A stretch of DNA of 64,000 nt from Mycolicibacterium sp. YH-1 (lineage in GTDB: Bacteria > Actinomycetota > Actinomycetes > Mycobacteriales > Mycobacteriaceae). The stretch spans positions 2,046,001-2,110,000 of the forward strand of contig NZ_CP092915.1 in the NCBI RefSeq assembly GCF_022557175.1. Reading direction: 5' to 3'. A program made the position numbers and the translations under genes. A model generated the notes under the pieces. That model was not told the DNA's origin and searched no databases. It worked only from the letters and a program-made list of their open reading frames with translations. Shown piece after piece: positions 1-9,041 of the stretch (position 1 is the first letter of the stretch; every line of letters starts with the position of its first letter).

Positions 1-2
1 TT

Positions 3-425
3 GAGTTGCACACCGAACAGCTCAAGAAGCGCAAGGCCGCGCTGACCGGCGTGTCCCTGGTGGAGTCGCCGCTTGCCCAGGTGCGACTGGCGGAGGCAAC
101 CATGCGGCTGCGCGCGGTGGCAGCTATCCAGGAGGATCGCTGGCGGCAAGTAGCCCATCGGGTGAGCACCGCCACCGAGTCGAATCCCGAGGAACTCATG
201 TGGTGGCGTGTGACGGATGCCTACGTCGGCCGCGAAACGATGCGCATCGTCGAGCACATCGTGGACGGCGCTGGCGCGAGCATCTATTTCGAGGCCAACC
301 CGCTACAGCGGTTCTGGCGTGACATGCACTCAGCGAGTGGCCACACGTGGCTCAACACGGAATCAGCGATGCAGATCTTGGGCCGGCACCTGCTCGACCT
401 GCCGCCTGATCCTCGATTGGTCTGA
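3..425 (+). CDS. C-terminal part of a flavin-dependent oxygenase (acyl-CoA dehydrogenase fold), cut by window edge
   Basis: The frame is open from the first bases, so the start lies upstream of the window. The visible 140 residues are the C-terminal helical domain of the group that includes HsaA-type flavin hydroxylases and acyl-CoA dehydrogenase type 2. Such enzymes use reduced flavin from a separate reductase, or oxidise acyl-CoA. Recognisable stretches are LMWWRVTDAYVGRE and GAGASIY. The end (LPPDPRLV) is nearly the same as the end of the pseudogene at 37274-38419, so the two are paralogues. The SDR that follows 38 bases later probably belongs to the same operon. The substrate cannot be told from this part. 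Confidence 0.75.
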   Translation, partial: ELHTEQLKKRKAALTGVSLVESPLAQVRLAEATMRLRAVAAIQEDRWRQVAHRVSTATESNPEELMWWRVTDAYVGRETMRIVEHIVDGAGASIYFEANPLQRFWRDMHSASGHTWLNTESAMQILGRHLLDLPPDPRLV

Positions 426-462
426 CTCGCACGGCACATCCTCTTCAGAGAAAGGACGTCAG

Positions 463-1296
463 GTGGCAGGAAGAGTTCAGGGAAAGGTCGCGTTCATCAC
501 CGGAGCGGCGCGTGGCCAGGGGCGCGCGCATGCCATCCGCCTCGCAGAGGAGGGTGCAGACATCATCGCCCTCGACCTCTGCGGACCGGTGGAGGGCGTA
601 CCCTACCGGGCGTCCACACCGGAAGATCTCGAAGAGACCGTGGGTCTGGTGGAGCGACTCGACCGCCGGATCGTGGCCCTACAGGCGGATGTCCGGGACT
701 CCGATCAACTGCAGGATGCGGTCCGGGCCGGCGTCTCAGAATTCGGCCGGCTGGACATCGTCATCGCCAATGCCGGCATCCTGACGGTCGCCCCCGCGCA
801 CGAGTGGACCGAGAACCAGTGGCAAACAATGCTGGACATCAATCTGTCCGGCGTGTGGCGCACGGCAAAGGCCGTCATCCCGACGTTGATCGAACAGGGC
901 CAGGGCGGATCGATCATCGCCACCAGCTCGGTGCTGGGGCTCAAGGGCGCTGCTGGGGCCGTCGGATACGTCGCCGCGAAATTCGGCGTTACGGGGATTG
1001 TCAAGAGCCTTGCGCACGAGCTCGCGCCGCACCGAATCAGAGTGAACTCATTGCACCCGACCAACGTGCGGACCGAACTCATGGATAATACGATGGTACG
1101 CAAGGTGTTTCGACCTGATCTCGCCGACCCGACGTATGACGATGCGATCGACTCATACGCGGTGCTGAACCTCTGGGATGTGCCCTGGGTCGAGTCCGTC
1201 GACGTTGCCAATGCCGCCTTGTGGCTCGCATCCGATGAGGCCCGGTTCGTGACGGGGTCTGCAATTCCCGTCGACTTGGGGGCGACGGCCAAGTAG
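463..1296 (+). CDS. Mycofactocin-type short-chain dehydrogenase/reductase
   Basis: A 277-residue SDR that oxidises an alcohol or reduces a ketone with a tightly held nicotinamide cofactor. The TGAARGQG cofactor loop lies at residues 13-20, followed by the NAGI motif, the catalytic Ser in TSSVLG and the YVAAK Tyr/Lys pair. The N-terminal block RGQGRAHAIRLAEEGADII and the long insertion after the second beta strand are typical of SDRs that depend on the redox peptide mycofactocin. The GTG start at 463 is chosen because GAAAGGA precedes it and homology begins there; a longer frame to 217 overlaps the upstream gene. It is close kin to the next gene. That the family uses mycofactocin is established; its use here is inference. 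Confidence 0.88.
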   Translation: MAGRVQGKVAFITGAARGQGRAHAIRLAEEGADIIALDLCGPVEGVPYRASTPEDLEETVGLVERLDRRIVALQADVRDSDQLQDAVRAGVSEFGRLDIVIANAGILTVAPAHEWTENQWQTMLDINLSGVWRTAKAVIPTLIEQGQGGSIIATSSVLGLKGAAGAVGYVAAKFGVTGIVKSLAHELAPHRIRVNSLHPTNVRTELMDNTMVRKVFRPDLADPTYDDAIDSYAVLNLWDVPWVESVDVANAALWLASDEARFVTGSAIPVDLGATAK

Positions 1297-1336
1297 GACA
1301 CGTGGCTCAACCCGACACGATTAAGGAACCTTTACT

Positions 1337-2158
1337 ATGGGAAAGCTCGATGGCAGAGTCGCATTGATCACCGGTGCCGCGCGCGGGCAGGGACGTAGTC
1401 ACGCGATTCGGTTGGCGCAGGAGGGTGCTGACATCATCGCGGTGGACATCTGTAAACAGATCGACACTGTTGCCTACCCGATGTCCACCCCGGATGACCT
1501 CGCAGAGACGGTCGAGGAAGTCGAGGCACTTGATCGGCGCATAGCGTCCGCGATCGTCGACGTCAGGGATCATGACGCGCTCTGCGCAGTCGTTGACAAG
1601 GCGGTCGTCGAACTGGGGCCAGTCGATATCATCCTCGCGAACGCCGGGATCGCGCCGCAGGGCGCGGAGAATCCCGATGAAGTCAAGACGTTCCGAGACG
1701 TCGTCGAAGTCAATCTGTTCGGCGTCTGGAACACCGTCCACGCGGGCGTCCCGAGCATGATTGACAACGCCCGGGGCGGGGCGATCGTACTGACTAGTTC
1801 CTCGCAGGGATTGTCGGGAGCAGGCGGCACGGGAACCGGTGCAGGCGATGGCTACGCTGCGAGCAAACACGGCGTAGTGGGACTGATGCGTACCTTCGCG
1901 AACTGGCTTGCACCACATTCGATCCGGGTGAACTCGATTCACCCGACGGGGGTTAACACCCCGATGGTGGTCAACCCGGTCTTGCAGAAGTATCTCGACG
2001 ACAACCCGGCGTTGGGTGGGGCCCTGCAGAATCTGCTTCCAGTTCCGATGATCGAGCCGATCGATGTCTCCAACGCCGTCGCCTGGCTGGTGTCGGATGA
2101 CGCCCGCTACGTCACCGGTGTCACATTGCCAGTCGACGCGGGTTTCGCGGCCAAGTGA
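1337..2158 (+). CDS. Mycofactocin-type short-chain dehydrogenase/reductase, second copy
   Basis: A 273-residue SDR and tandem relative of the preceding gene. TGAARGQG is at residues 12-19, NAGI near 98, and the Ser of LTSSSQG and the YAASK Tyr/Lys complete the active site. AAGGAACC lies about ten bases before the ATG. The end overlaps the start of the MoxR-type ATPase by four bases (GTGA), so the two are probably translationally coupled. Divergence in the substrate loop after residue 190 suggests that the two SDRs act on different steps or stereoisomers of the same substrate series; that is inference. Confidence 0.88.
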   Translation: MGKLDGRVALITGAARGQGRSHAIRLAQEGADIIAVDICKQIDTVAYPMSTPDDLAETVEEVEALDRRIASAIVDVRDHDALCAVVDKAVVELGPVDIILANAGIAPQGAENPDEVKTFRDVVEVNLFGVWNTVHAGVPSMIDNARGGAIVLTSSSQGLSGAGGTGTGAGDGYAASKHGVVGLMRTFANWLAPHSIRVNSIHPTGVNTPMVVNPVLQKYLDDNPALGGALQNLLPVPMIEPIDVSNAVAWLVSDDARYVTGVTLPVDAGFAAK

Positions 2159-3090
2159 CGGCGACGCTGTCGGTCACCGAGATTCGTTGCCGCATCGCGA
2201 CTACTCTCGTCGGCCGGGAACGGGAACTGGAGTTGCTACTCGCCGCCGTAGCAGCAGGTCGCGACGTACTGATCGAAGGTCCTCCCGGTACCAGCAAGAG
2301 CACACTGCTCGGTGCCATCACCGAGCAGTGGGGCATTCCTTTGGTGTTCGTCGAGGGCAACGCCGATCTCACTCCTGCTCGGATCGTAGGTCATCACAAT
2401 CCGGCCCGGGTGTTGCGAGAGGACTATTCGGATGACAACTTCGTGGCGGGGCCGCTGGTTGAGGCGATGCGTTCGGGGGGCTTCCTCTACGTCGAGGAGT
2501 TCAATCGCGCACCAGAGGACACGATCAACACACTGTTGACGGCAATGGCGGAGCGGCGCATAGCCATTCCGCGCGTGGGAACGGTGGTGGCGCTGCCGAC
2601 ATTTCGCGTCGTCGCGTCGATGAATCCGTATGACAACGTAGGTACCACGATGCTGTCGAGAAGTGTCCACGACCGCATGTGCCGCCTGGCTATCACCTAC
2701 CAGGACGCCGAGTGTGAACGCGGCATCGTTGCGCTGCGGACCGACACTGAATCACCACGGTTGATCGCTGACGCGGTGGCCCTCACTCGGGCGACCCGCG
2801 AACACCCGGATATCACCCAAGGCAGCAGTGTGCGGGGCGCGATCGATCTTGCCTTGGTGGCAACACAATTGGCTATGCTTCGGGACGTAAGGGTTCCGAT
2901 AGTCGCTGGTGTCCAACCACCTCGTGATCTGGCCGAACCGTATCTATCGGTGATGCTCGATGCCGTACTGGTGGCACTGTCGGGACGGATCCACGTCGAT
3001 GAGACTGTCGAGGAGACTCCGGAGTCGGTTCTGCGGACGATCTGGGAAGACCACTTTCTGCTGCGTCCGGCGGCCGCTGCGCCCGGTTGA
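2155..3090 (+). CDS. MoxR-family AAA+ ATPase
   Basis: A 311-residue AAA+ ATPase of the MoxR/CoxD type, thought to act as a chaperone that remodels or loads cofactor into partner enzymes together with a VWA protein. The Walker A motif GPPGTSKS is at residues 42-49, Walker B (LYVEE) at 111-115, and a sensor segment ASMNPYDNVGT follows. The GTG start overlaps the stop of the upstream SDR. The VWA-domain gene follows after 66 bases, the usual partner arrangement. No molybdenum hydroxylase or dehydrogenase that would be the classical client is visible here, so the client may be the oxygenase or SDRs upstream. Confidence 0.85.
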   Translation: MTATLSVTEIRCRIATTLVGRERELELLLAAVAAGRDVLIEGPPGTSKSTLLGAITEQWGIPLVFVEGNADLTPARIVGHHNPARVLREDYSDDNFVAGPLVEAMRSGGFLYVEEFNRAPEDTINTLLTAMAERRIAIPRVGTVVALPTFRVVASMNPYDNVGTTMLSRSVHDRMCRLAITYQDAECERGIVALRTDTESPRLIADAVALTRATREHPDITQGSSVRGAIDLALVATQLAMLRDVRVPIVAGVQPPRDLAEPYLSVMLDAVLVALSGRIHVDETVEETPESVLRTIWEDHFLLRPAAAAPG

Positions 3091-3156
3091 AGAGGAGGTG
3101 AGTCGGATTCGCCGCTGCGGGAGCCGGGTCGGGCCGAATCGGCAGCTCCGAGGTTA

Positions 3157-4065
3157 ATGCGGCGCAGGCCAAAGCAGTTGACCGGGGAGCCGTCGGTGTT
3201 TCGGCTGGGTCGGGGAGCCGGCGTGCTTGTGGCGAGTGCGAAGCCCGGAGTCGCCGCGGGTGCGGGTTCTCGGTCCGCCCCGGCTCTGACTGAGGAGTCC
3301 GGTGAGGTGGTTTCGTTGCGTGACGCCACTACCGAGTGTGCGGTCGACATCGCAACGCATCAACGTGCTCGGCGCATCGCCGCGCAACTGGCTGTCCGTC
3401 GGCCAAAGCGAAATATGACGGCGCGCCGGGGCATTGGCGAGCTGGTGAGCGTGCGGTATCGGGGTGGGTGCGACGAGATTGACTTGGATGGCACCTTCGA
3501 CGCTCTTGCGGCAAACCCCGTTCTAGAAGAAGACGACATCGTGGTGCGAGATCGTGTGCACACCAAGAGGTCGGTGGTGCTCGTCGTCGACATCTCCGGA
3601 TCGATGAAGGGGGAGAGGGTGTGTACTGCGGCGGCCACCGTGGGCGCACTCGCAGCAGAGATGGTTCGGGATGATCTCGCGGTGGTCGCGTTCTGGTCGG
3701 ATGCCGCGGTAATCACGCGTTTCGGCGAGCCGACGACACCACTGGGTGTCCTCGACACCATCCTTCGAATCCCGGCTCGGGGGTTGACGAACGTTCACTT
3801 CGCCCTCGGCGCCGCGGCCGAATTGTTGCGATCGACCTCGAATCCCGACGCTCGGGTGCTTCTGCTGTCCGATTGTGTGCACAACGCTGGACCCGATCCG
3901 CGCTCGGTTGCCGCAGGAACTCCGCGCCTAGACGTCCTGCTCGATACGTCGGGTGAGAACGACCTCGAGCTCGGCCGTGACCTTGCCCGCGCCGGTCGCG
4001 GACGAATTCGCACGATCCGTACCCACCGCGAGGTGGCGCCGGCTCTAACGGCCATGTTCCAGTGA
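3157..4065 (+). CDS. VWA-domain protein (CoxE/MoxR-partner type)
   Basis: A 302-residue protein whose C-terminal half is a von Willebrand factor A domain with a complete metal-ion site: DISGS at residues 145-149, a downstream Thr in GLTNVHFALG and an Asp in LLLSDCVH. Proteins of this kind work with the adjacent MoxR ATPase in assembling or activating enzymes. The N-terminal 80 residues are low-complexity and not recognisable. The ATG at 3157 is the first start after a stop in this frame, and no strong ribosome site is next to it. It ends the SDR-SDR-MoxR-VWA operon; beyond it lies decayed DNA. Confidence 0.8.
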   Translation: MRRRPKQLTGEPSVFRLGRGAGVLVASAKPGVAAGAGSRSAPALTEESGEVVSLRDATTECAVDIATHQRARRIAAQLAVRRPKRNMTARRGIGELVSVRYRGGCDEIDLDGTFDALAANPVLEEDDIVVRDRVHTKRSVVLVVDISGSMKGERVCTAAATVGALAAEMVRDDLAVVAFWSDAAVITRFGEPTTPLGVLDTILRIPARGLTNVHFALGAAAELLRSTSNPDARVLLLSDCVHNAGPDPRSVAAGTPRLDVLLDTSGENDLELGRDLARAGRGRIRTIRTHREVAPALTAMFQ

Positions 4066-4071
4066 CGCGCG

Positions 4072-4379
4072 TGGACCCACGACGGGCACACCTGCCACGA
4101 GAGACCTCTCCACGGAAGCGCCGAGTCCGCGTGTGGGTGACAGCTCGGTGCCGTCGGTCAGCGCAATCTTCTGGGCGGCGTTGAACGTGTCGAGGCACAG
4201 GTGTGGTCGGCCGCGCCTAGCGCGCACAGGTGACACACGGCGCGCCAGCTAAGGATCACGAAATCCCTTGGGGCGATGTAGGTGACACCGTGACCAACCG
4301 GTTCGACGGTGCCGGAGGCCTCATGACGGAGGTGTTCTGTGAACGGCAGTCCGACATCGCGTTGGACGCGCTTGGACAC
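4072..4379 (-). pseudogene. Zinc-dependent alcohol dehydrogenase fragment, frameshifted
   Basis: Read on the minus strand, one frame gives [13 protein letters not shown] followed by [11 protein letters not shown], and a second frame continues with [18 protein letters not shown] and TDGTELSP. Joined, they match the catalytic-domain start of mycobacterial NDMA-type/class III-like alcohol dehydrogenases around the structural zinc cysteines. Both ends are missing and at least one frameshift lies near 4200-4230. It converges on the VWA gene. Such dehydrogenases often accompany mycofactocin-type SDRs, so it may be a lost member of the upstream pathway. Confidence 0.6.
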
Positions 4380-4543
4380 CGAGCATAGCCGGCGGTGGCC
4401 GCTCGCGGTGGAAACAGCACGTCATCCCTAGATCGATGGCCAAGACGGTGGGCTACCTGAGCAACCGCGACGATCAGGTCCCGATGGTCCGGGCGGGGTA
4501 GGCAGTTGGGTTCGCGAGGCGCTGTTTCGCCATCTTCTGGAAA

Positions 4544-4560
4544 ACTGACTGTCCGTCAGT
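4544..4560. promoter_or_regulatory. Inverted repeat ACTGAC-n5-GTCAGT, possible regulator site
   Basis: Perfect six-base arms around TGTCC, about 130 bases before the recognisable part of the oxidase remnant. The shape fits a TetR-type operator. No regulator gene is adjacent, so it may be a leftover. Confidence 0.3.
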
Positions 4561-4689
4561 CGATAGATCAGATCGTGCTCAATGTCACAGCGAGAATCTC
4601 AAGAGCGAATGTCGTCACGCCCCTGTGGGTGGGGCCCGAGAAGGAGCAGTTACTCGGCGACAAAGCAACTCGCTGTCCGAGTGACTACG

Positions 4690-5475
4690 CAACAGTTGTC
4701 GGACTCTCCTTCGGTGTGGTGACACGGATTCACCTGAAACTTCAACCGATGCCGAAGATTGTCGCCGCGTCGAGTCAGCTTCATCCGCTGGCCGCTTACG
4801 ACGAGTTGACGACGTGGTGGGTGACTACGTCGCGGGCTTTGGCCGGCACGGGACGCTATATGCTCTTGATCGCCGGGGCAAACCTCTTTTCGGTCATGAC
4901 GAGACCGTCCCTGACAGTCGTTGCCTATGCCTTCGCGAGCGACCACGATGAAGTCGCCGAGAAGCTGGCCTTCATGGAATCGGCCCCCGGTTTGCAGCGG
5001 GCACTCGTGCATATGAGTGCGCAGCCCATGTCGATACCGCAGATCTACGGACTGTTCGACCAGATGTATCCCGAAGGACTTCGCTACCTGTCGGACAACG
5101 TCTGGATATCGGACACGCGTGCCCCGAATCTGTGGAACGAAGCCAAGCAGGTGATCGACACGCTGCCTACCTCGCGATCTGCGGTCTGGCTGATCCCGGG
5201 AATGAAGAACTGTACCCATCCCAATGCGGCGTTCAGCCTGCAATCGGATCTGTCGTTTCAAGTGTATGCCGCTTACGAAGACAGTGCCGAGGACGAGTCG
5301 ATGCTCAAGTGGCACAGCGAGGCCATGGCGCGGATGGATCCGTTCTCGCTTGGGGCAGGCTACGTCGGAGACTCCAATCTGTTCGTCAATCCGGTGGCCA
5401 TCCTGCATCCGGACAACGCTGAACGACTGGAAATCATTCGTGCACAACATGATCCGGACGGCATTTCTACTGCTC
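4690..5475 (+). pseudogene. FAD-linked oxidase (berberine-bridge type) remnant
   Basis: From about 4690 the plus frame reads GLSFGVVTRIHLKLQPMP and continues to FSLGAGYVGDSN and LEIIRAQHDPDG. This is the end of the FAD-binding domain plus the substrate domain and the start of the C-terminal BBE motif of PCMH-type flavoproteins. The N-terminal part with the flavin-attachment residues is absent, and after HDPDG the frame is lost, so the terminal Phe/Tyr-containing motif is missing. The open frame runs from 4506 to 5786 but its two ends do not resemble the family. Judged non-functional. Confidence 0.65.
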
Positions 5476-5479
5476 TCCG

Positions 5480-5994
5480 ATCCCGTTGCCGAGGACCCGT
5501 GTCTAGTCACGTTGCTCGTCGTGGTGGTGGGCTCGTGGTGTCGAATCGCATCTGCCTGAGCCGGCGGCTTCCCCGTATACGTCAGACCTGGATAGATGTC
5601 AGCGACAATCGGACAGAGGCTCGCGCATGTCCGCTCTACGGTCCAACAACACGCGAAGTGCGCGGCGACTCGGAACACCCATGGGATGCGAGACGGCTAT
5701 GTCGGGGCATCCGGGACGAACCGACGGGCATCGCCTTCGACAATGTGCCGCGAAAGGACTCCAGGCAATGCGCGATGCTGCACTGAGCGTCCGGCCGCTC
5801 GAACTGGAGACGTTCTCGTTCAGTCTAATGGCAACGTCCGGCGTCACCTTCATCAGCCGGCCACCGAAAGGCTCTTCGCCCTTGACCAGACCATTCGTGT
5901 CGCGCCGTCGTGCGTGCTCGACGCCGTTCCTCACGCCAGTGTTCACGGTCGCGTTGATTCACAGCGCTGCCTCGTCTTCGCGAACGGTATCTAA
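5480..5994. other. Stretch without a recognisable gene before the mce operon
   Basis: Several open frames overlap here on both strands, but none has a recognisable fold, a good ribosome site or conserved-looking composition. It is probably eroded coding DNA and should contain the promoter of the yrbE-mce operon. Confidence 0.4.
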
Positions 5995-6765
5995 GTGAGC
6001 GCCCTGGGCACCGTGGCCGTAACGCCGCTGCGAACCGCGGGCGGGTTCTTCGCATTCTCGCTCGACACACTGATCACCATGGTGAAGCCGCCGTACGCAT
6101 GGCGAGAGTTTCTCGATCAAACGGCCTTCCTCGCCCGCGTCGCCTTCATGCCGGCGCTGATGCTGTCGGTGCCCTACGTGGTGCTGACGGTGTTCACCTT
6201 CAACGTCCTCTTGCGAGAGTTCGGCGCAGCGGACTTCTCGGGATCGGGTGCCGCGATTGGGGCGGTCAACCAGATCGGCCCTCTGGTAACGGTTCTGGTC
6301 GTGGTGGGCGCCGGTGCGGCGGCGATGTGTGCGGACTTGGGCGCCCGGACCATTCGCGAGGAACTCGACGCCTTGAAGGTGATGGGCATCGATCCAATCC
6401 AGGCCCTCGTCGCGCCGCGCGTGCTGGCCGCCACCATAGTTGCCTTCTTGCTGTCGTCGGTGGTGACCTTGGTCGGTCTCGTTGGTGGGTTCTTCTTCTC
6501 GGTGTTCATCCAACAAGTCACGCCTGGTGCGTTCGTCGCCGGCTTGACTCTGATCACCAATGTCAGCGACGTCGTCGTATCGATGATCAAGGCGACGCTG
6601 TTCGGGCTGACGGCCGGTCTCATCGCCTGCTATCAGGGCGTCAACGTGCGCATGGGTCCTGCCGGAGTCGGCAACGCCGTCAACGAGACCGTTGTGATCT
6701 CGTTCGTGATGTTGTTCGTGATCAACATCGTCATCACCGCTATCGGGTTCGAGGTCACAAAATGA
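5995..6765 (+). CDS. yrbEA: YrbEA, MlaE-type permease of an Mce lipid importer
   Basis: A 256-residue integral membrane protein with five to six hydrophobic segments and the MlaE/YrbE conserved loop IREELDALKVMGIDPIQ, which docks on the ATPase MceG. It forms the inner-membrane channel with YrbEB and carries lipids or sterols delivered by the Mce proteins. The GTG at 5995 gives the usual N-terminal length before GGFFAFSLDTL; a ribosome site is weak. Its end overlaps yrbEB by four bases (ATGA). Confidence 0.93.
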   Translation: MSALGTVAVTPLRTAGGFFAFSLDTLITMVKPPYAWREFLDQTAFLARVAFMPALMLSVPYVVLTVFTFNVLLREFGAADFSGSGAAIGAVNQIGPLVTVLVVVGAGAAAMCADLGARTIREELDALKVMGIDPIQALVAPRVLAATIVAFLLSSVVTLVGLVGGFFFSVFIQQVTPGAFVAGLTLITNVSDVVVSMIKATLFGLTAGLIACYQGVNVRMGPAGVGNAVNETVVISFVMLFVINIVITAIGFEVTK

Positions 6766-7616
6766 CGGCTAGCGTGGCGCAGCAGCGCTTTCCAAGGCTT
6801 GCCCGAAGTGCGTCGAGGTTGCGCGGCCGACTCCAGCGGCTGGGGGAGCAGTCCCGCTTCTATGGCGAGACGATGCGCGCGGTCGTGGATGTCGTGGTGC
6901 ACTACCGGGGAGAACTGCTGCGCCAAATCGCCACAATGAGCTTGGGCACGGGTGCGCTGGCCATCATCGGCGGCACCGTGGTCGTCATCACATTCCTCAA
7001 CGTCTCGACGGGCGCCATCGTGGCGGCCCAGGGCTACAACCAGTTCTCCCAAGTCGGCGTGGAAGCACTGACTGGTTTCGCTTCCGCGTTCCTGTTCACC
7101 CGACTGATCAGCCTCGGAACCGCCGTCATCGCCTTCGCGGCCACACTCGGTGCCGGCGCCACCGCTCAGTTGGGGGCCATGCGGATCAACGAGGAAATCG
7201 ACGCGCTCGAAGTCATGGGCATCAGATCGGTGGCCTACCTTGCCTCGACGCGAGTGATCGCAGGCGTCATCGTCGTCATTCCGCTGTATTGCGTGTCGCT
7301 GCTCGTGGGCTACTTCGCTGCACGGTTCGGCACGACCGCACTCTACGGGCAGGCGCAGGGTGTCTATGACCACTATTTCCGGACGTTCCTCATTCCCACA
7401 GACGTCATCAACTCCTTCATCACGGTCATCGTGTTGTGTGTGGTGGTGATGCTCATTCACACCTACTACGGCTTCAACGCTTCCGGTGGACCAGCGGGTG
7501 TGGGCCGGGCGGTAGGCGAGGCGACGAGAACCTCTTTGGTGGCAGCAGCTTTCGTCATTCTGTTCGTCACGCTGGCCCTCTACGGCCAGACCGGCAACTT
7601 CAACTTCGCGGGGTAG
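6762..7616 (+). CDS. yrbEB: YrbEB, second permease subunit of the Mce importer
   Basis: A 284-residue MlaE-family membrane protein. It has an amphipathic N-terminal extension, FYGETMRAVVDVVVHYRGELLRQ-like lead helices, the docking loop INEEIDALEVMGIRSVAYL and hydrophobic segments spread to the C-terminus. It pairs with YrbEA in the cytoplasmic membrane. The ATG at 6762 overlaps the YrbEA stop; the longer frame that begins at 6099 is antisense-like noise within yrbEA and is not used. mceA follows after four bases. Confidence 0.93.
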   Translation: MTASVAQQRFPRLARSASRLRGRLQRLGEQSRFYGETMRAVVDVVVHYRGELLRQIATMSLGTGALAIIGGTVVVITFLNVSTGAIVAAQGYNQFSQVGVEALTGFASAFLFTRLISLGTAVIAFAATLGAGATAQLGAMRINEEIDALEVMGIRSVAYLASTRVIAGVIVVIPLYCVSLLVGYFAARFGTTALYGQAQGVYDHYFRTFLIPTDVINSFITVIVLCVVVMLIHTYYGFNASGGPAGVGRAVGEATRTSLVAAAFVILFVTLALYGQTGNFNFAG

Positions 7617-7620
7617 GGAG

Positions 7621-9000
7621 ATGTCGAAAGTTCACGGCGCCGGCCGACGTATTTCCTCCGAATGGCTGGCCTTGGCATTGATCGTGGTCTTGATCGCCCT
7701 GGTGGCGTTGTGCGTGGCTTCGTTCAACCGGGCCTTCAGTGGAAGCGTGCCGATCACCCTCACCGCTGACCGTTCGGGCCTGGTGATGGACTCCTACGCG
7801 AAGGTGAACATGCGCGGTGTCCAAGTAGGTCACGTCGCGACCATCTCCGGCGGATCGGGTAACGCCAGCCTCACTCTGGAGATCGATCCCGATCAGGTCG
7901 CCAAGATTCCTGCGAACGTCGAAGCGCGGATCAACTCCACCACGCTTTTCGGCTCAAAGTACGTTGAGCTGATCTACCCCGAACATCCCAGTCCACAACG
8001 GATCTCGGCCGGTGCGGTGCTACGGTCGATCAACACCACGGTCGAGGTCAACACCGTCTTCCAGAACCTCGTCACACTTCTCGACCAGATCGACCCCGCC
8101 AAGCTCAACGCCGTCCTGTCGGCCTTCGCCGAAGCTGTGGGCGGCAAGGGCGAACGTATCGGTCAGGCCACTGAGGACGCGAATGCCGTTCTGCAGCAGA
8201 TTAATCCGCGCAGTGATGCTATCCGCGAGGATTTGCGCGCAGTGCGTGACGTCAGCGATGTCTATTCTGGCGCGGCCCAGGACATCATCAGTGTCCTGGA
8301 TGCGGCCAGTGTCACCAGTGCGACGGTGGCCAGTCAAACCCGCCAACTCGACGCGCTGCTCGTCGGTGTGGCCGGATTTGGCCGCAGCGGCACCAACGCC
8401 CTGAGTGGCAGCAAGGACCACCTGATCGAGGCCGTCAACTTGCTCGAACCCACGACGAACCTCCTCATGAAGTACGACCCGACGCTCACCTGCTTTCTCG
8501 TCGGCGCCAAGGGTGCGCTCGACGACTCGTTCACCGTCGTCGGAGCAAACGGTAAGTCGATGATCATGGATGCCTCGGTGCTGCTCGGCGACGACGCGTA
8601 CCGCTATCCCGACAACCTTCCCGTCAACGGTGCCAAGGGTGGCCCCGGCGGTAAACCCAGTTGCGGTTCGCTGCCCGATGTCGCGAAGAACTGGCCCGTG
8701 CGTGCTCTCGTAGCCAACACCGGCATCGGCACCGGCCTCGACAACCGTCCCAACCCGGGCATCGGCTTCCCCGGATATGCCAACTATTTCCCGGTCACTC
8801 GCGGGGTACCTGCGGCGCCCGTGATTCGCGATCCGGGGGGTCCCGCTCCGGGCCCGATTCCGTACCCCGGGGCGCCGCCCTACGGCGCACCGCTCTACGG
8901 GGCTGATGGCACCGCGCTATACCCCGGCGTCCCGCCGGCGCCCGGCCCGGCCGCCGCGCCGGGGCCGCCCGACCCGGCTGCGGCATCGGCCGGCAACTAG
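7621..9000 (+). CDS. mceA: MceA, Mce-family lipid-transfer protein
   Basis: A 459-residue protein with one N-terminal membrane anchor (about residues 15-36) and the MCE domain following it (ITLTADRSGLVMDSYAKV, then RGVQVGHV). A long helical region and a Pro/Gly/Ala-rich tail from about residue 395 complete it. Mce proteins assemble as a six-subunit tube across the periplasm that passes lipids to the YrbE channel. The ATG lies four bases after yrbEB. The proline-rich tail is longer than in many MceA proteins and may contact the cell wall. Confidence 0.93.
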   Translation: MSKVHGAGRRISSEWLALALIVVLIALVALCVASFNRAFSGSVPITLTADRSGLVMDSYAKVNMRGVQVGHVATISGGSGNASLTLEIDPDQVAKIPANVEARINSTTLFGSKYVELIYPEHPSPQRISAGAVLRSINTTVEVNTVFQNLVTLLDQIDPAKLNAVLSAFAEAVGGKGERIGQATEDANAVLQQINPRSDAIREDLRAVRDVSDVYSGAAQDIISVLDAASVTSATVASQTRQLDALLVGVAGFGRSGTNALSGSKDHLIEAVNLLEPTTNLLMKYDPTLTCFLVGAKGALDDSFTVVGANGKSMIMDASVLLGDDAYRYPDNLPVNGAKGGPGGKPSCGSLPDVAKNWPVRALVANTGIGTGLDNRPNPGIGFPGYANYFPVTRGVPAAPVIRDPGGPAPGPIPYPGAPPYGAPLYGADGTALYPGVPPAPGPAAAPGPPDPAAASAGN

Positions 9001-9041
9001 CTCGAGTCAGCCATCGTTCACAAGGAAGGAGCACGAGATTC

